Positions 8,193 through 17,306 are shown, counted from the stretch's first letter. The stretch: 64,000 nucleotides of DNA from Martinezella calliandrae (GCF_030272695.1 NZ_JARFYN010000006.1:62001-126000); one strand, 5' to 3'. Numbers and translations are program-made. The notes: generated by a model from the letters alone, not told the origin.

Positions 8193-8954
8193 ATGAGTGC
8201 GCGCGAACCACGCATAGAAGGAGATCCGCCGCAGCCGGTTTCCTTCCGGACGGAGAATTATAAGGGCGGCACGGTCTTTCCCGCCAAGCGCCAAACCTGG
8301 GGCGAACTGAACTATGCGCTCGCCGGTGTCGTCGACTTCGATATTCAAGGTGTGCGTTATCTGTCGCCCCCGCACTATGCGATCTGGATTCCGCCTGATG
8401 TGCTGCACGAGGCATGGAACCAGCACGATGTCCGCTATGTCACCGTCTATGTTGAGCGCTCTGTCTGCGCCGACCTTCCGCCGGCACCGGCAACACTTGG
8501 CCTCAGCCCGCTTCTGAAGGCGATCCTTGCGGATTTTGCCGCCCGCGACATCACGCTCCCGAAGAGCGAGGAGGACTTGCGGCTTTCGCATGTGCTAGTC
8601 GATCAGATACGCTTGGCGCCGCGCAGCGAGAGCTATTTGCCGCTATCGGACGATGCGCTGCTCGGGCCGGTTCTGAGGGCGCTGCAAGCTGATCCTGGCG
8701 ACCGCCTTTCCCTGGCTGAATGGGCGCACCGTATGAAAACGACCGAACGGACGCTTTCGCGCCGCTGCCACGATGACCTCGGCATCTCCTTTAACGAGTG
8801 GCGTCAGCGTCTGAAACTGGTCGCGGCGCTGGCAATGATCGAGGCCGGTCTGCCGGTGCAACGGATCGCGGCGCAACTGGGCTACAGTAACGCTTCCGCT
8901 TTCATCGCCATGTTCCGCCGGCTGACAGGGACGAGCCCGACGCGGATGCGCTGA
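8193..8954 (+). CDS. AraC-family transcriptional regulator
   Basis: The 253-residue protein has an N-terminal cupin-like sensor (LNYALAGVVDFDIQGVRYLS; PPHYAIWIPPDVLHEAW, residues about 45-72). The C-terminal AraC DNA-binding domain has two helix-turn-helices (LSLAEWAHRMKTTERTLSRR, and VQRIAAQLGYSNASAFIAMF). This is the common layout of regulators that control a divergent exporter. It probably acts on the DMT gene. The ribosome-binding site is weak. It ends 6 nt before the convergent sigma pseudogene. Confidence 0.9.
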   Translation: MSAREPRIEGDPPQPVSFRTENYKGGTVFPAKRQTWGELNYALAGVVDFDIQGVRYLSPPHYAIWIPPDVLHEAWNQHDVRYVTVYVERSVCADLPPAPATLGLSPLLKAILADFAARDITLPKSEEDLRLSHVLVDQIRLAPRSESYLPLSDDALLGPVLRALQADPGDRLSLAEWAHRMKTTERTLSRRCHDDLGISFNEWRQRLKLVAALAMIEAGLPVQRIAAQLGYSNASAFIAMFRRLTGTSPTRMR

Positions 8955-8959
8955 CACCT

Positions 8960-9843
8960 TCACCGATCGATCAGCAGCACGTCGAGTTTGCGCAGTTGCT
9001 CGGGATCAGCCATCGCGTCGATGCCGATAATGTGACCGTCATTGCCGACGGTGAGACGGAGCGCGATGCGCAATTGTCCGCCGAGGACGACGATAGCGCC
9101 GACGGCGCCATTGATGACGGCCGACCGGGCTCCTTGGGCACGGCCACGGAAGGTTTCGGCCACCGCGGTCCGGCCGCGGATTTCCGAAAGCGACCCCATT
9201 TGTGCGGCCACCGCATCGGCGCGGAAGAGGACGTCGGGATCGAGAACGGCAAGAAGAGCGTGCATGTCACCTTCGCGCGAGGCGGTCAGGAAGGCGTCGA
9301 CTACATGGCGTTGGCGCCTGAGATCGGCTTCCGCGACAACCGGCGCTCCCTGCACCCGGCGCCGGGCGCGGCTGGCGAGCTGGCGGTGGCGACCGACGTG
9401 CGTTCGACGATCTTGGCGATGTCGTCGAAGGCTATGTCGAACATATCGTGCAGCACAAAGGCCAGGCGTTCGGCCGGAGTGAGCTTTTCCAACACGACCA
9501 ACAGCGCCAGGCCGACCGAATCGGCGAGTAGCGCGTCGTGTTCCGGGTCGGTCCCGGTGCCAGCTTCATGGCTGACGACTGGTTCAGGGACGTGAATGGT
9601 CAGCGGCTCTTCGCGGCGGGATTTGCGAGAGCGCAGCCAATCGAGACAAATGCGGGCGGTCACTGTCGTCAGCCAGCCGCTGAGATTATCGACGTCGGAG
9701 ATATCGGCGCGGCTGAGCCGCAGAAAAGCCTCCTGTACCGCGTCCTCGGCCTCTGCGCGCGAGCCGAGCATGCGGTAGGCGACCGCGCGCAGGTGCGGTC
9801 GGTTCGCCTCGAATTTTTCTGCCTGCCACTTTTTTTCGTCCAT
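8960..9843 (-). pseudogene. SnoaL-fused ECF sigma factor (ECF41/ECF56-like), frameshifted
   Basis: The first frame (from 9843) gives sigma regions 2 and most of 4: VAYRMLGSRAEAEDAVQEAF, then WLTTVTARICLDWLRS, then LTPAERLAFVLHDMFDIAFD. It then changes to VERTSVATASSPAAPGAG. The other frame continues exactly with the expected RQLASRARRRVQGAP and the SnoaL-like regulatory domain to 8960. One base appears to be missing near 9384-9390, in the region 4 recognition helix. Intact, the protein would be about 294 residues. Such sigma factors usually sit beside a carboxymuconolactone decarboxylase-family gene, as here. Real inactivation and a sequencing error are both possible. Confidence 0.8.
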
Positions 9844-9879
9844 CGGTCAGATTCCTTGCGTGCGCTGCGTCATGCCTAT

Positions 9880-9906
9880 GACGAACGAAACCAAGCCGGT
9901 GTGACA
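9880..9906 (-). promoter_or_regulatory. ECF41-type consensus promoter of the sigma gene
   Basis: On the minus strand TGTCACA is followed after exactly 16 nt by CGTC. This matches the promoter pattern described for ECF41 sigma factors (established for that group, from memory). It lies 37 nt upstream of the sigma ATG. No matching motif faces the decarboxylase-family gene. Confidence 0.6.
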
Positions 9907-9982
9907 ATGGATCGGCATGGGGTCAGGTCGTCAAGATCGAACCCGAATTGGGCTCACCTGAAAACATCTCATGGAGAAGATG

Positions 9983-10441
9983 ATGCAAGCCCGCATGAAG
10001 AACCCCGCCGTCAACCTGCCGGAAACCCTGCAAGCGCTCTTGGCAGTCAGCGCCTCGATCAAGGATCGCGGCGTCTGCGAGAACACCATGGATCTCGTGC
10101 ATATGCGCGTCAGCCAGATCAATGGCTGCAGCGTCTGCACCGATATGGGCTTGCGCAAGCTGCAGAAGGCAGGAGAAACGATCGAGCGGATCGTCGGCGT
10201 CTCCGCCTGGCGCGAAATGCCCTACTTCACGGAGGCTGAACGCGCAGCCCTTGCGCTCGGCGAAGCAATGACCCGACTTGCCGATCGGCCGGATGCGGTC
10301 AGCGATGAAGTCTGGAACGAGGCGGCCAAATATTATGACGAAAAAGCATTGTCGGCTTTGATCGTCTCAATTGCCGTCGACAATGTGTGGAATCGGCTAA
10401 ACGCGACCGTCCGGCAGCCGGCAGGAGGCTCCTGGAACTGA
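9983..10441 (+). CDS. Carboxymuconolactone decarboxylase / AhpD-like protein
   Basis: The 152-residue protein belongs to the AhpD-like alkylhydroperoxidase superfamily, with the redox pair in INGCSVCTDMGLRKL (about residues 45-59) and a following helical bundle. A peroxidase or other thiol-redox role is likely, and the true substrate is unknown. The ATG at 9983 was chosen because GGAGAAG lies 4 nt upstream; in-frame ATGs at 9971 and 9980 are possible. The divergent SnoaL-fused sigma factor is the expected regulator for this gene family, but its gene is frameshifted here. Confidence 0.88.
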   Translation: MQARMKNPAVNLPETLQALLAVSASIKDRGVCENTMDLVHMRVSQINGCSVCTDMGLRKLQKAGETIERIVGVSAWREMPYFTEAERAALALGEAMTRLADRPDAVSDEVWNEAAKYYDEKALSALIVSIAVDNVWNRLNATVRQPAGGSWN

Positions 10442-10470
10442 TTGTGTCGGATCATGGCGACATGACATAA

Positions 10471-10495
10471 CCTTCTCCCCGCCCTGGGGAGAAGG
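10471..10495. terminator. Ten-bp hairpin between convergent genes
   Basis: CCTTCTCCCC and GGGGAGAAGG form a perfect stem around a 5-nt loop. It lies between the stop codons of the decarboxylase-family gene and the convergent LysR gene. There is no T-run, so it may be a repeat-derived hairpin rather than a classic terminator. A related CTCTCCCC...GGGAGAGG hairpin occurs in the repeat at 39408-39584. Confidence 0.5.
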
Positions 10496-10498
10496 TCA

Positions 10499-11410
10499 TT
10501 AAACCGCTCCAAGCCGCGACGTCGCCAGCAATTTGGCCAGCCAGTCGACGAACACGCGCACCTTGTTACTCAGGTGCCGGTTCGGGGGATAGACGATATG
10601 CAGCGGCAGAGGGCTGCGGGTCCAGCCGGGAAGGATGGGGATGAGATCGCCCTTTGCAAGCGCGTCGCGAACCATGAAATTCGGAGCCTGGGCAATGCCG
10701 AGGCCCATCAATGCGGCGTTGACATAGCTACGGCTGTCATTGACCGAGAGGATGTAGCGCGGACTGATCTCCAGCGACTCGTTGCCGCGATTGAATTCGA
10801 ACGGAATCGTCCGCCCGGTCTGTGCGCGAAAATAGCTGACTGCGCGGTGGCTGCTCTCCAGCTCTTCCGGCCGTTCGGGAATGCCGTAATTTTCGACATA
10901 GATCGGCGCGGCACAGGTGACGAGATGCACTTCTCCGACGCGTCGGGCAATCAGCGACTGATCGCTCGGCGTGCCCGCACGCAGGGCGCAGTCGACATTC
11001 TCCGCCAGGTAATCCACCAACCGGTCGCCGACGCCGAGGTCGATATGGATGTCCGGATAGCGCTTGTGAAAATCGCAAAGCGCCGGCATGACGATTTTGT
11101 CTGCGAAGGCGCCTGCCATTTCGACACGCAGACGGCCGCTCGGCAGGCTCTGCGAATTGCTGATGCTGCCGTCCAGTTCCTCGATTTCGGAGAGAATCTG
11201 AATGGCACGTTCGTAATAGAGCGCTCCGTCAGTTGTTACCATGACGCGCCGCGTCGTGCGGTTCAGGAGCTTGGTGTGTAGATGCGCCTCGAGCGACTGG
11301 ATGAGCGTCGTCACCGTCGCCTTCGGCATGGAGAGAGTTGTGGCTGCGCGGGTAAAATTGCCCGTCTCCACCACACGTGCGAATGCCCGCATTGCTGATA
11401 GCTGGTCCAT
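10499..11410 (-). CDS. LysR-family transcriptional regulator
   Basis: The 303-residue protein has the LysR winged helix-turn-helix at residues 1-60 (AFARVVETGNFTRAATTLSM, then PKATVTTLIQSLE). The C-terminal periplasmic-binding-like sensor follows (VDCALRAGTPSDQSLIARRV), typical of the PA-type subgroup with the CALR motif. It is divergent from the alpha/beta hydrolase and RND efflux genes and is the only regulator near them, so it may control the efflux operon (inference). Confidence 0.9.
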   Translation of the reverse strand: MDQLSAMRAFARVVETGNFTRAATTLSMPKATVTTLIQSLEAHLHTKLLNRTTRRVMVTTDGALYYERAIQILSEIEELDGSISNSQSLPSGRLRVEMAGAFADKIVMPALCDFHKRYPDIHIDLGVGDRLVDYLAENVDCALRAGTPSDQSLIARRVGEVHLVTCAAPIYVENYGIPERPEELESSHRAVSYFRAQTGRTIPFEFNRGNESLEISPRYILSVNDSRSYVNAALMGLGIAQAPNFMVRDALAKGDLIPILPGWTRSPLPLHIVYPPNRHLSNKVRVFVDWLAKLLATSRLGAV

Positions 11411-11486
11411 TCCAAGGTACCCTTCGACCGCAGCGAAAAAGGTCGATTGTTTGCTCTGATGAATAGTCTGATCGAATATAGGCTAC

Positions 11487-11506
11487 TTATTCTCAGAACG
11501 GAATAA
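11487..11506. promoter_or_regulatory. Inverted repeat, candidate LysR operator
   Basis: TTATTC-N8-GAATAA contains a LysR-style T-N11-A core and sits in the 231-bp gap between the LysR gene and the divergent hydrolase gene. Confidence 0.4.
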
Positions 11507-11641
11507 CAATATGTTGTAAATGTGAATGTTGCAACGCGGCATGGGGCGCTTGGATCCGCGGATTTGGAACATGGTCCGAAATGTGTAGAAGCCGCTTTCG
11601 GAAGAGATCATGTTCGATCGAATAGACAAGGATGTGGGTTC

Positions 11642-12454
11642 ATGAGTGCGCCGTGGAAAGATGTGATGCTGGAAAACGTGCCCACGGGGCCGGTCGCAGC
11701 TCGGATCTACAACGGCGAAGGTATGAAGAAGGCTGCACCCATTGTGCTTTATCTGCATGGTGGCGCCTTTCTCGATACCGAGCATGCCATTGACCGACCG
11801 GTGGCCGCAAGTCTTGCGGAGGCTGGTGCGATCGTGGTTGCTGCCGATTATAGCAGTGGCAACCATAATGCCTTTCCGCAGGTGCTGGAATGTGCCTACG
11901 GGATTCTCGCCTATCTCGGCAACAAGCGGAACATGCTTGCGCTGGGCGGGGCGAAAAAATCGCTGCTCTTTGTCGCCGGTGAGGAATCGGGTGGCAATGT
12001 TGCAGCTGGCGTGGCTTTGAAGGCGCGCGATCAGATGCCGGGTTCGCTCGACGGACAGGTGCTGATATCGCCGCTGCTTGATCCCTTCATGGGGTCGAAA
12101 TCTTTCCTCCAGGCGGAGGAAAGCGGCATGCGCGAGCGCTGGACAGAGGGATGGAACCGGTACCTGGGTTTTCTGGGCGGTGTTTGTCACCCCTACGCGG
12201 CGCCTCGATACTGTTCGCGGCTTTCGGGCCTTGCGCCGGCATTGGTGCTCACGGCCGAGGACGACCCGCTCCGCGACGAGGGCATGGAATACGGCAGCCG
12301 CCTGAAAGCGGCCGGCGTCCGTGTTCGCCAGCAAGTCCTTCCCGCCGGGACGGGCTGGCCCACCATCTACGGCGGACAGTCGAAAGACAAGCCGTCATGG
12401 CAACAGGATGTTTGCTGTTGTTTCAAGAGCTTTGTCGAAGATGTGCAGGCTTGA
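11642..12454 (+). CDS. Alpha/beta hydrolase-fold protein with degenerate active site
   Basis: The 270-residue protein resembles hormone-sensitive-lipase-type esterases, with the oxyanion motif LYLHGGAFLD near residue 37. Where the family has GDSAGG, this protein has GEESGGNVA near 120, placing glutamate at the nucleophile position. The acid block is present (TAEDDPLRDEG), but the usual catalytic histidine near the C-terminus is not evident (LPAGTGWPTIYGG). It may be inactive, or use a shifted serine. The start follows AAGGATGTGGGTTC. An earlier in-frame ATG lies in the presumed promoter region. It is 78 nt upstream of the RND adaptor gene. Confidence 0.78.
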   Translation: MSAPWKDVMLENVPTGPVAARIYNGEGMKKAAPIVLYLHGGAFLDTEHAIDRPVAASLAEAGAIVVAADYSSGNHNAFPQVLECAYGILAYLGNKRNMLALGGAKKSLLFVAGEESGGNVAAGVALKARDQMPGSLDGQVLISPLLDPFMGSKSFLQAEESGMRERWTEGWNRYLGFLGGVCHPYAAPRYCSRLSGLAPALVLTAEDDPLRDEGMEYGSRLKAAGVRVRQQVLPAGTGWPTIYGGQSKDKPSWQQDVCCCFKSFVEDVQA

Positions 12455-12532
12455 TCGACCAAGTCTGATGATGTCGAGACGATAGGAATTTTCGGTCCCG
12501 TGCCCCAAGCCGGGACCAAAGGAGAGACTAAC

Positions 12533-13723
12533 ATGAAGTCCAACGGTAAGCGCTGGGCCCTGTGGGGCGCTGGCATGGGTGTTGCTGTGGCCATTATAGG
12601 CACAGCCTTCTATTTGGATTTGCCGCGCGGCGCTCAGGCGACCGAGGCCGCCGCCCCGGCTGCCAAGCCGGCCATTCCCGTTACGGTCGCCGCCGTTGAG
12701 GCGCGCGATATCACGACCTGGCAAGAGTTTTCCGGCCGGCTCGAAGCCATCGATCGTGTGGAGGTGCGCCCGCGTGTGGCCGGCGCCATCCAGTCGGTGC
12801 ATTTCCGCGAAGGCGCGTTGGTCAAGCAGGGCGACCTGCTGGTGACGATCGACCCGGCACCCTATGAGGCGGCCGTCGCCCAGGCGCAGGCGGAAGTTGG
12901 CGCGGCCAAGGCCAAGCTGGATCTCGCCAAGGTCGAAGTCGACCGCGGTCAGAAGCTCTCCGATAACAAGACGATTTCGCAGAGCGACATGGATACGCGC
13001 GCCAGCAACTATGCCGGGGCCGCCGCCAATCTGAAGGCAGCGCAAGCCGCTCTGCAGACGGCGCAATTGAACCTCGACTACACGCAGGTTCGCGCTCCGA
13101 TCGCTGGCCGGGTGGGCAAGATCGAAGTCACGGTCGGCAACCTCGTTGCCGCAGGCTCTGCTTCTCCCGCGTTGACGACGCTGGTCTCGGTCGATCCGAT
13201 CTATGCCAGCTTCAATGCAAGCGAACAGACGGTCACCCAGGCGCTTGCACAGCTCCCGGTCACTGACGGCGCGGTTCCGCCGGTCGAACAGATTCCCGTT
13301 CAGATTGGTACAACCAACGACGATGGCACCCCGATCAAGGGCAAGCTGCAACTGATCGACAATGAAGTCGATGCAGCAAGTGGCACTGTTGCGGTGCGCG
13401 CCGTCTTCGATAATCCGGGCAGACGCCTGATCCCCGGTCAGTTCGTGCGTGTACGCATGGGCCAGCCGAAAGCCGAGAGCAAGCTGGTTATCAGCGAGCG
13501 GGCAATCGGCACCGATCAGGACAAGAAGTTCGTCTTCGTGGTCGATGGCGACAACAAAGTGGTCTATCGCCAGATCGGTCTCGGCGACACCGCGGACGGC
13601 CAGCGCATCGTCGAAACCGGCCTGAACGCCGGTGACCGGGTCATCGTCAACGGCCTACAACGGGTTCGCCCGGGCGCCGTGGTCGATCCGAAGCCGGAAG
13701 AAAAAGTTGCCACCGCACAGTAA
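12533..13723 (+). CDS. RND efflux periplasmic adaptor (membrane fusion protein)
   Basis: The 396-residue protein has an N-terminal membrane anchor or signal (WALWGAGMGVAVAIIGTAFY). It continues with the barrel-sandwich/lipoyl halves (VRPRVAGAIQSVHFREGALV, then KQGDLLVTIDPAPYE, and later YTQVRAPIAGRVGK). These flank a helical hairpin at about 105-170. A beta-barrel and a membrane-proximal domain (GLNAGDRVIVNGLQRVRPG) complete the MFP fold. It links the inner-membrane RND pump to an outer-membrane channel; no TolC-type gene is seen nearby. The start has a GGAGAGACTAAC leader. It is cotranscribed with the pump gene. Confidence 0.92.
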   Translation: MKSNGKRWALWGAGMGVAVAIIGTAFYLDLPRGAQATEAAAPAAKPAIPVTVAAVEARDITTWQEFSGRLEAIDRVEVRPRVAGAIQSVHFREGALVKQGDLLVTIDPAPYEAAVAQAQAEVGAAKAKLDLAKVEVDRGQKLSDNKTISQSDMDTRASNYAGAAANLKAAQAALQTAQLNLDYTQVRAPIAGRVGKIEVTVGNLVAAGSASPALTTLVSVDPIYASFNASEQTVTQALAQLPVTDGAVPPVEQIPVQIGTTNDDGTPIKGKLQLIDNEVDAASGTVAVRAVFDNPGRRLIPGQFVRVRMGQPKAESKLVISERAIGTDQDKKFVFVVDGDNKVVYRQIGLGDTADGQRIVETGLNAGDRVIVNGLQRVRPGAVVDPKPEEKVATAQ

Positions 13724-13728
13724 TTGAT

Positions 13729-13757
13729 GTCGCCGGGAGGCACGGTCTCCCGGCGAC
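13729..13757 (+). other. Eleven-bp perfect hairpin between adaptor and pump genes
   Basis: GTCGCCGGGAG and CTCCCGGCGAC pair perfectly around a 7-nt loop, 5 nt after the adaptor stop codon. There is no T-run. Such intra-operon stems can stabilise the upstream message or limit downstream expression; that role is inference. Confidence 0.6.
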
Positions 13758-13852
13758 CCCTGCGATGCCCTGTTTTTGAAATGCTCGTGGTGCTGGTCGC
13801 CGACGGGCCCAGACCTCGTGTCCTCATGTTTACCCCTGGAGAGGGTTCTGCC

Positions 13853-16800
13853 ATGAACATCTCAAGATTCTTTGTCGACCGTCCGGTGTTTGCCGGAGTG
13901 CTATCGGTGCTCATCGTGGTCGCCGGCCTGATCGGCATGAAGCTGCTGCCGATTTCGGAATATCCCGAAGTTGTGCCGCCCTCGATCGTCGTCACCGCGC
14001 AATATCCGGGCGCCAACCCGAAGGTCATCGCCGAAACGGTGGCAACGCCGCTGGAAGAGCAGATCAACGGCGTCGACGGCATGCTCTATATGAACAGCCA
14101 GGCGACATCGGATGGTTTGCTGACGCTGACCGTCACCTTCAAGCTCGGCACCGATCCCGACAAGGCGCAGCAACTGGTGCAAAACCGCGTCTCGCAGGCG
14201 GAGCCGCGATTGCCGCAGAACGTCCGCGACCTCGGCATCACCACGGTCAAGAGCTCGCCCGACCTGATGATGGTGGTCAACCTCATCTCGCCGGACAATC
14301 GCTATGACATCACCTATCTGCGCAATTACGCCACGCTGAACATCAAGGACAGGCTCGCCCGTATCGAAGGCGTCGGTCAGGTTCAGGTATTCGGTTCGGG
14401 CGATTATTCGATGCGCGTCTGGGTCGATCCGCAGAAAGCTGCAGAACGTGGTCTCGCTGCGAGCGACATCGCCAACGCAATCCGTCAGCAAAACGTCCAG
14501 GCCGCTGCCGGCATCATCGGCGCATCTCCGAGCGTTCCGGGTCTCGATGTCCAGCTTTCCGTTAATGCCCAGGGCCGCCTGACGACGCCGGAAGAGTTCG
14601 GTAACATCATCGTCAAGAGCGGTACCAACGGCGAAATCACGCGTTTGCGCGACGTCGCCCGCGTCGAGCTCGGTGCATCTGACTATTCGCTGCGCTCGCT
14701 GCTCGACGGTAAGCCTGCGGTTGCCGTTCCGGTCTTCCAGGCTCCCGGTTCGAACGCCATCACCATCTCCGACGAGGTCGTCAAGACCATGAACGAGCTG
14801 CAGACGGCGATGCCTGATGGCGTCAAGTATGAGATCGTCTACGATACCACGCAGTTCGTACGCGCTTCGATCGACAAGGTCGTTCACACGCTGCTCGAAG
14901 CCATCGCGCTCGTCGTTGTCGTCGTCATCCTGTTCCTGCAGACCTGGCGCGCCTCGATTATTCCGCTGATCGCCGTTCCCGTTTCGATCATCGGCACCTT
15001 CGCGGTGATGTATGTCTTCGGCTTCTCGGTCAACGCGCTCAGCCTCTTCGGCCTGGTGCTGGCGATCGGTATCGTCGTGGACGATGCGATCGTGGTTGTC
15101 GAAAACGTCGAACGAAATATCGAAAACGGCCTCAGTCCGCGCGATGCCACCTATCGCGCCATGAAGGAAGTGTCGGGTCCGATCATCGCCATTGCGCTGG
15201 TGCTTGTTGCCGTCTTCGTGCCGCTCGCCTTCATCTCCGGCCTGTCGGGTCAATTCTATCGCCAGTTCGCGCTGACGATCGCCATCTCGACCGTGATTTC
15301 CGCCTTCAACTCGCTGACGCTGTCTCCGGCTCTGGCCGCCCTTCTTTTGAAGGACCACCACGCGCCGAAGGATTTGTTGACGCGCGTAATGGATGGGGTG
15401 TTCGGTTGGTTCTTCCGCGGCTTCAACAAGGTGTTCCACCGCGGATCGAACGCGTACGGCAAGGGCGTCGGCGGGATCCTGTCGCTGAAGAGCCTGGTGA
15501 TGGTGGTCTATATCGCGCTAATTGGCGCGACCTACTATCTCTTCCAGGCCGTTCCCGGCGGTTTCGTGCCGCAGCAGGACAAGCAGTACCTGATCGGCTT
15601 TGCGCAATTGCCTGACGGTGCGACCCTGGACCGCACGGATGACGTCATTCACCGGATGAGCGACATCGCCATGCAGCAGCCGGGCGTCGAACATGCGATC
15701 GCCTTCCCGGGCTTGTCGATCAACGGCTTCACCAACTCGTCCAACGCCGGCATCGTCTTCGTGACCTTGAAGGCGTTCGAAGAACGCACGACGCCGAACC
15801 TGTCGGGCGGCGCCATCGCCATGCAGCTGAACCAGAAGTTCGGCGCGATCCAGGATGCCTTCATCGCGATGTTCCCGCCGCCGCCCGTCCAGGGCCTCGG
15901 CACGACAGGCGGCTTCAAGATGCAGATCGAAGATCGTGCAGGGCTTGGCTACCAGGCACTCGACGAGGCCAACAAGGCGTTCCTCGCCAAGGCCTATCAG
16001 ACGCCGGAGCTCGCCGGTCTGTTCTCGAGCTACCAGATCAACGTGCCGCAGCTTTTCGCCGATCTCGATCGCGCCAAGGCTGAGCAATTGGGTGTCTCGG
16101 TGACCGATGTCTTCGATACGCTGCAGATCTATCTGGGTTCGCTCTATGTCAACGACTTTAACGCCTTCGGGCGAACCTACAGCGTGCGTGTCCAGGCGGA
16201 CGCCAAGTTCCGCGCCCATGCAAGCGACATCGGCCAGTTGAAAGTCCGTTCGGCATCGGGCCAGATGATCCCGCTATCGGCGCTCTTGAAGGTCGAGGCC
16301 AGCACAGGTCCGGAACGTACGACGCGCTACAACGGCTTCCTTGCCGCCGATATCAACGGCGGACCGGCACCGGGCTTTTCGTCCGGCCAGGCGCAGGCTG
16401 CAGTAGAGCGCATCGCCAACGAAACCCTGCCCAAGGGTATCGGCTTCGAATGGACCGATCTGACCTATCAGCAGATCCTGGCCGGCAGCTCGGGCGTCGT
16501 CATCTTCCCGCTGGCCCTGTTGCTCGTCTATCTCGTGCTGGCAGCCCAGTACGAAAGCGTCAGCTTGCCGCTTGCGATCGTCATGATCGTGCCGATGGGT
16601 GTGCTTGCCGCCTTGACGGGTGTCTGGCTGATTGGGGGTGACAACAACATCTTCACTCAGATCGGTTTGATGGTGTTGGTGGGCCTGTCGGCGAAGAACG
16701 CGATCCTGATCGTGGAATTCGCCCGCGAGCTGGAATTCGAGGGCCGAACCCCGGTGCAAGCCGCCATCGAGGCCAGTCGCCTGCGTCTGCGCCCGATCCT

Positions 16801-17050
16801 GATGACGTCCATGGCCTTCATCATGGGCGTCGTGCCACTGGTTACCTCGACGGGTGCCGGCGCGGAAATGCGGGCCGCCATGGGTGTCGCGGTGTTCTCG
16901 GGCATGATCGGCGTGACCTTCTTCGGCATCTTCATGACGCCGGTGTTCTACGTGCTGATCCGCAGGCTGACAGGCAACCGTCCGCTGAAACAGCATCACC
17001 ATAACGACAACAACCATTCGGCGGAAATTCTCCCTATCGCCGCCGAATAG
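13853..17050 (+). CDS. RND multidrug efflux permease (HAE1 family)
   Basis: The 1065-residue protein has the full AcrB-type layout: an N-terminal amphipathic start (MNISRFFVDRPVFAGVLSVL), twelve membrane helices in two repeats, and two large periplasmic loops. The proton-relay aspartates are present in GIVVDDAIVVVENVERN (helix 4). The C-terminal half carries VGLSAKNAILIVEFA and RLRPILMTSMAFIMG. Length is normal for the family. The ATG at 13853 was chosen for its GGAGAGGG leader. It uses proton exchange to expel drugs or other hydrophobic compounds with the upstream adaptor. Confidence 0.95.
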   Translation: MNISRFFVDRPVFAGVLSVLIVVAGLIGMKLLPISEYPEVVPPSIVVTAQYPGANPKVIAETVATPLEEQINGVDGMLYMNSQATSDGLLTLTVTFKLGTDPDKAQQLVQNRVSQAEPRLPQNVRDLGITTVKSSPDLMMVVNLISPDNRYDITYLRNYATLNIKDRLARIEGVGQVQVFGSGDYSMRVWVDPQKAAERGLAASDIANAIRQQNVQAAAGIIGASPSVPGLDVQLSVNAQGRLTTPEEFGNIIVKSGTNGEITRLRDVARVELGASDYSLRSLLDGKPAVAVPVFQAPGSNAITISDEVVKTMNELQTAMPDGVKYEIVYDTTQFVRASIDKVVHTLLEAIALVVVVVILFLQTWRASIIPLIAVPVSIIGTFAVMYVFGFSVNALSLFGLVLAIGIVVDDAIVVVENVERNIENGLSPRDATYRAMKEVSGPIIAIALVLVAVFVPLAFISGLSGQFYRQFALTIAISTVISAFNSLTLSPALAALLLKDHHAPKDLLTRVMDGVFGWFFRGFNKVFHRGSNAYGKGVGGILSLKSLVMVVYIALIGATYYLFQAVPGGFVPQQDKQYLIGFAQLPDGATLDRTDDVIHRMSDIAMQQPGVEHAIAFPGLSINGFTNSSNAGIVFVTLKAFEERTTPNLSGGAIAMQLNQKFGAIQDAFIAMFPPPPVQGLGTTGGFKMQIEDRAGLGYQALDEANKAFLAKAYQTPELAGLFSSYQINVPQLFADLDRAKAEQLGVSVTDVFDTLQIYLGSLYVNDFNAFGRTYSVRVQADAKFRAHASDIGQLKVRSASGQMIPLSALLKVEASTGPERTTRYNGFLAADINGGPAPGFSSGQAQAAVERIANETLPKGIGFEWTDLTYQQILAGSSGVVIFPLALLLVYLVLAAQYESVSLPLAIVMIVPMGVLAALTGVWLIGGDNNIFTQIGLMVLVGLSAKNAILIVEFARELEFEGRTPVQAAIEASRLRLRPILMTSMAFIMGVVPLVTSTGAGAEMRAAMGVAVFSGMIGVTFFGIFMTPVFYVLIRRLTGNRPLKQHHHNDNNHSAEILPIAAE

Positions 17051-17091
17051 GAACGCCGTGTCGGGTGTTACCCCCGTGCCCGATACTTTAG

Positions 17092-17123
17092 GGGCGGGAC
17101 CGCAAGGTCTCGCCCTTCTTTTT
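17092..17123 (+). terminator. Rho-independent terminator of the RND operon
   Basis: A 10-bp stem (GGGCGGGACC / GGTCTCGCCC, one G-T pair) closes a GCAA tetraloop and is followed by TTCTTTTT. It lies about 40 nt after the pump stop codon. Confidence 0.9.
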
Positions 17124-17220
17124 GGTCTCCTGTCGCTTTTGATATTTTCCATTTTGGCCAATCTGTTTTTCGAAGATTTTGCCTCTCCCCCGCCAATTTC
17201 GTTTGCATGCTGACGCCATG

Positions 17221-17237
17221 GGTTTATCAAAAACCCA
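17221..17237. promoter_or_regulatory. Inverted repeat upstream of the sugar-acid operon
   Basis: GGGTTT-N5-AAACCC is a perfect 6-bp inverted repeat about 70 nt before the first gene of the operon. It is a candidate operator, but no regulator gene is adjacent. Confidence 0.35.
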
Positions 17238-17306
17238 GGCGAAATGATTGACGTACATCGGGCCGGAGGAGCCGCCCGCTGATGGTCATTTGCGAGGGAG
17301 GATTCC

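Noticed and set aside
13901..15439. Long open frame (512 codons) on the minus strand opposite the RND pump gene
   Set aside because: It is the antisense shadow of a high-GC gene, is rich in Arg/Asp/His, and has no recognisable domain.
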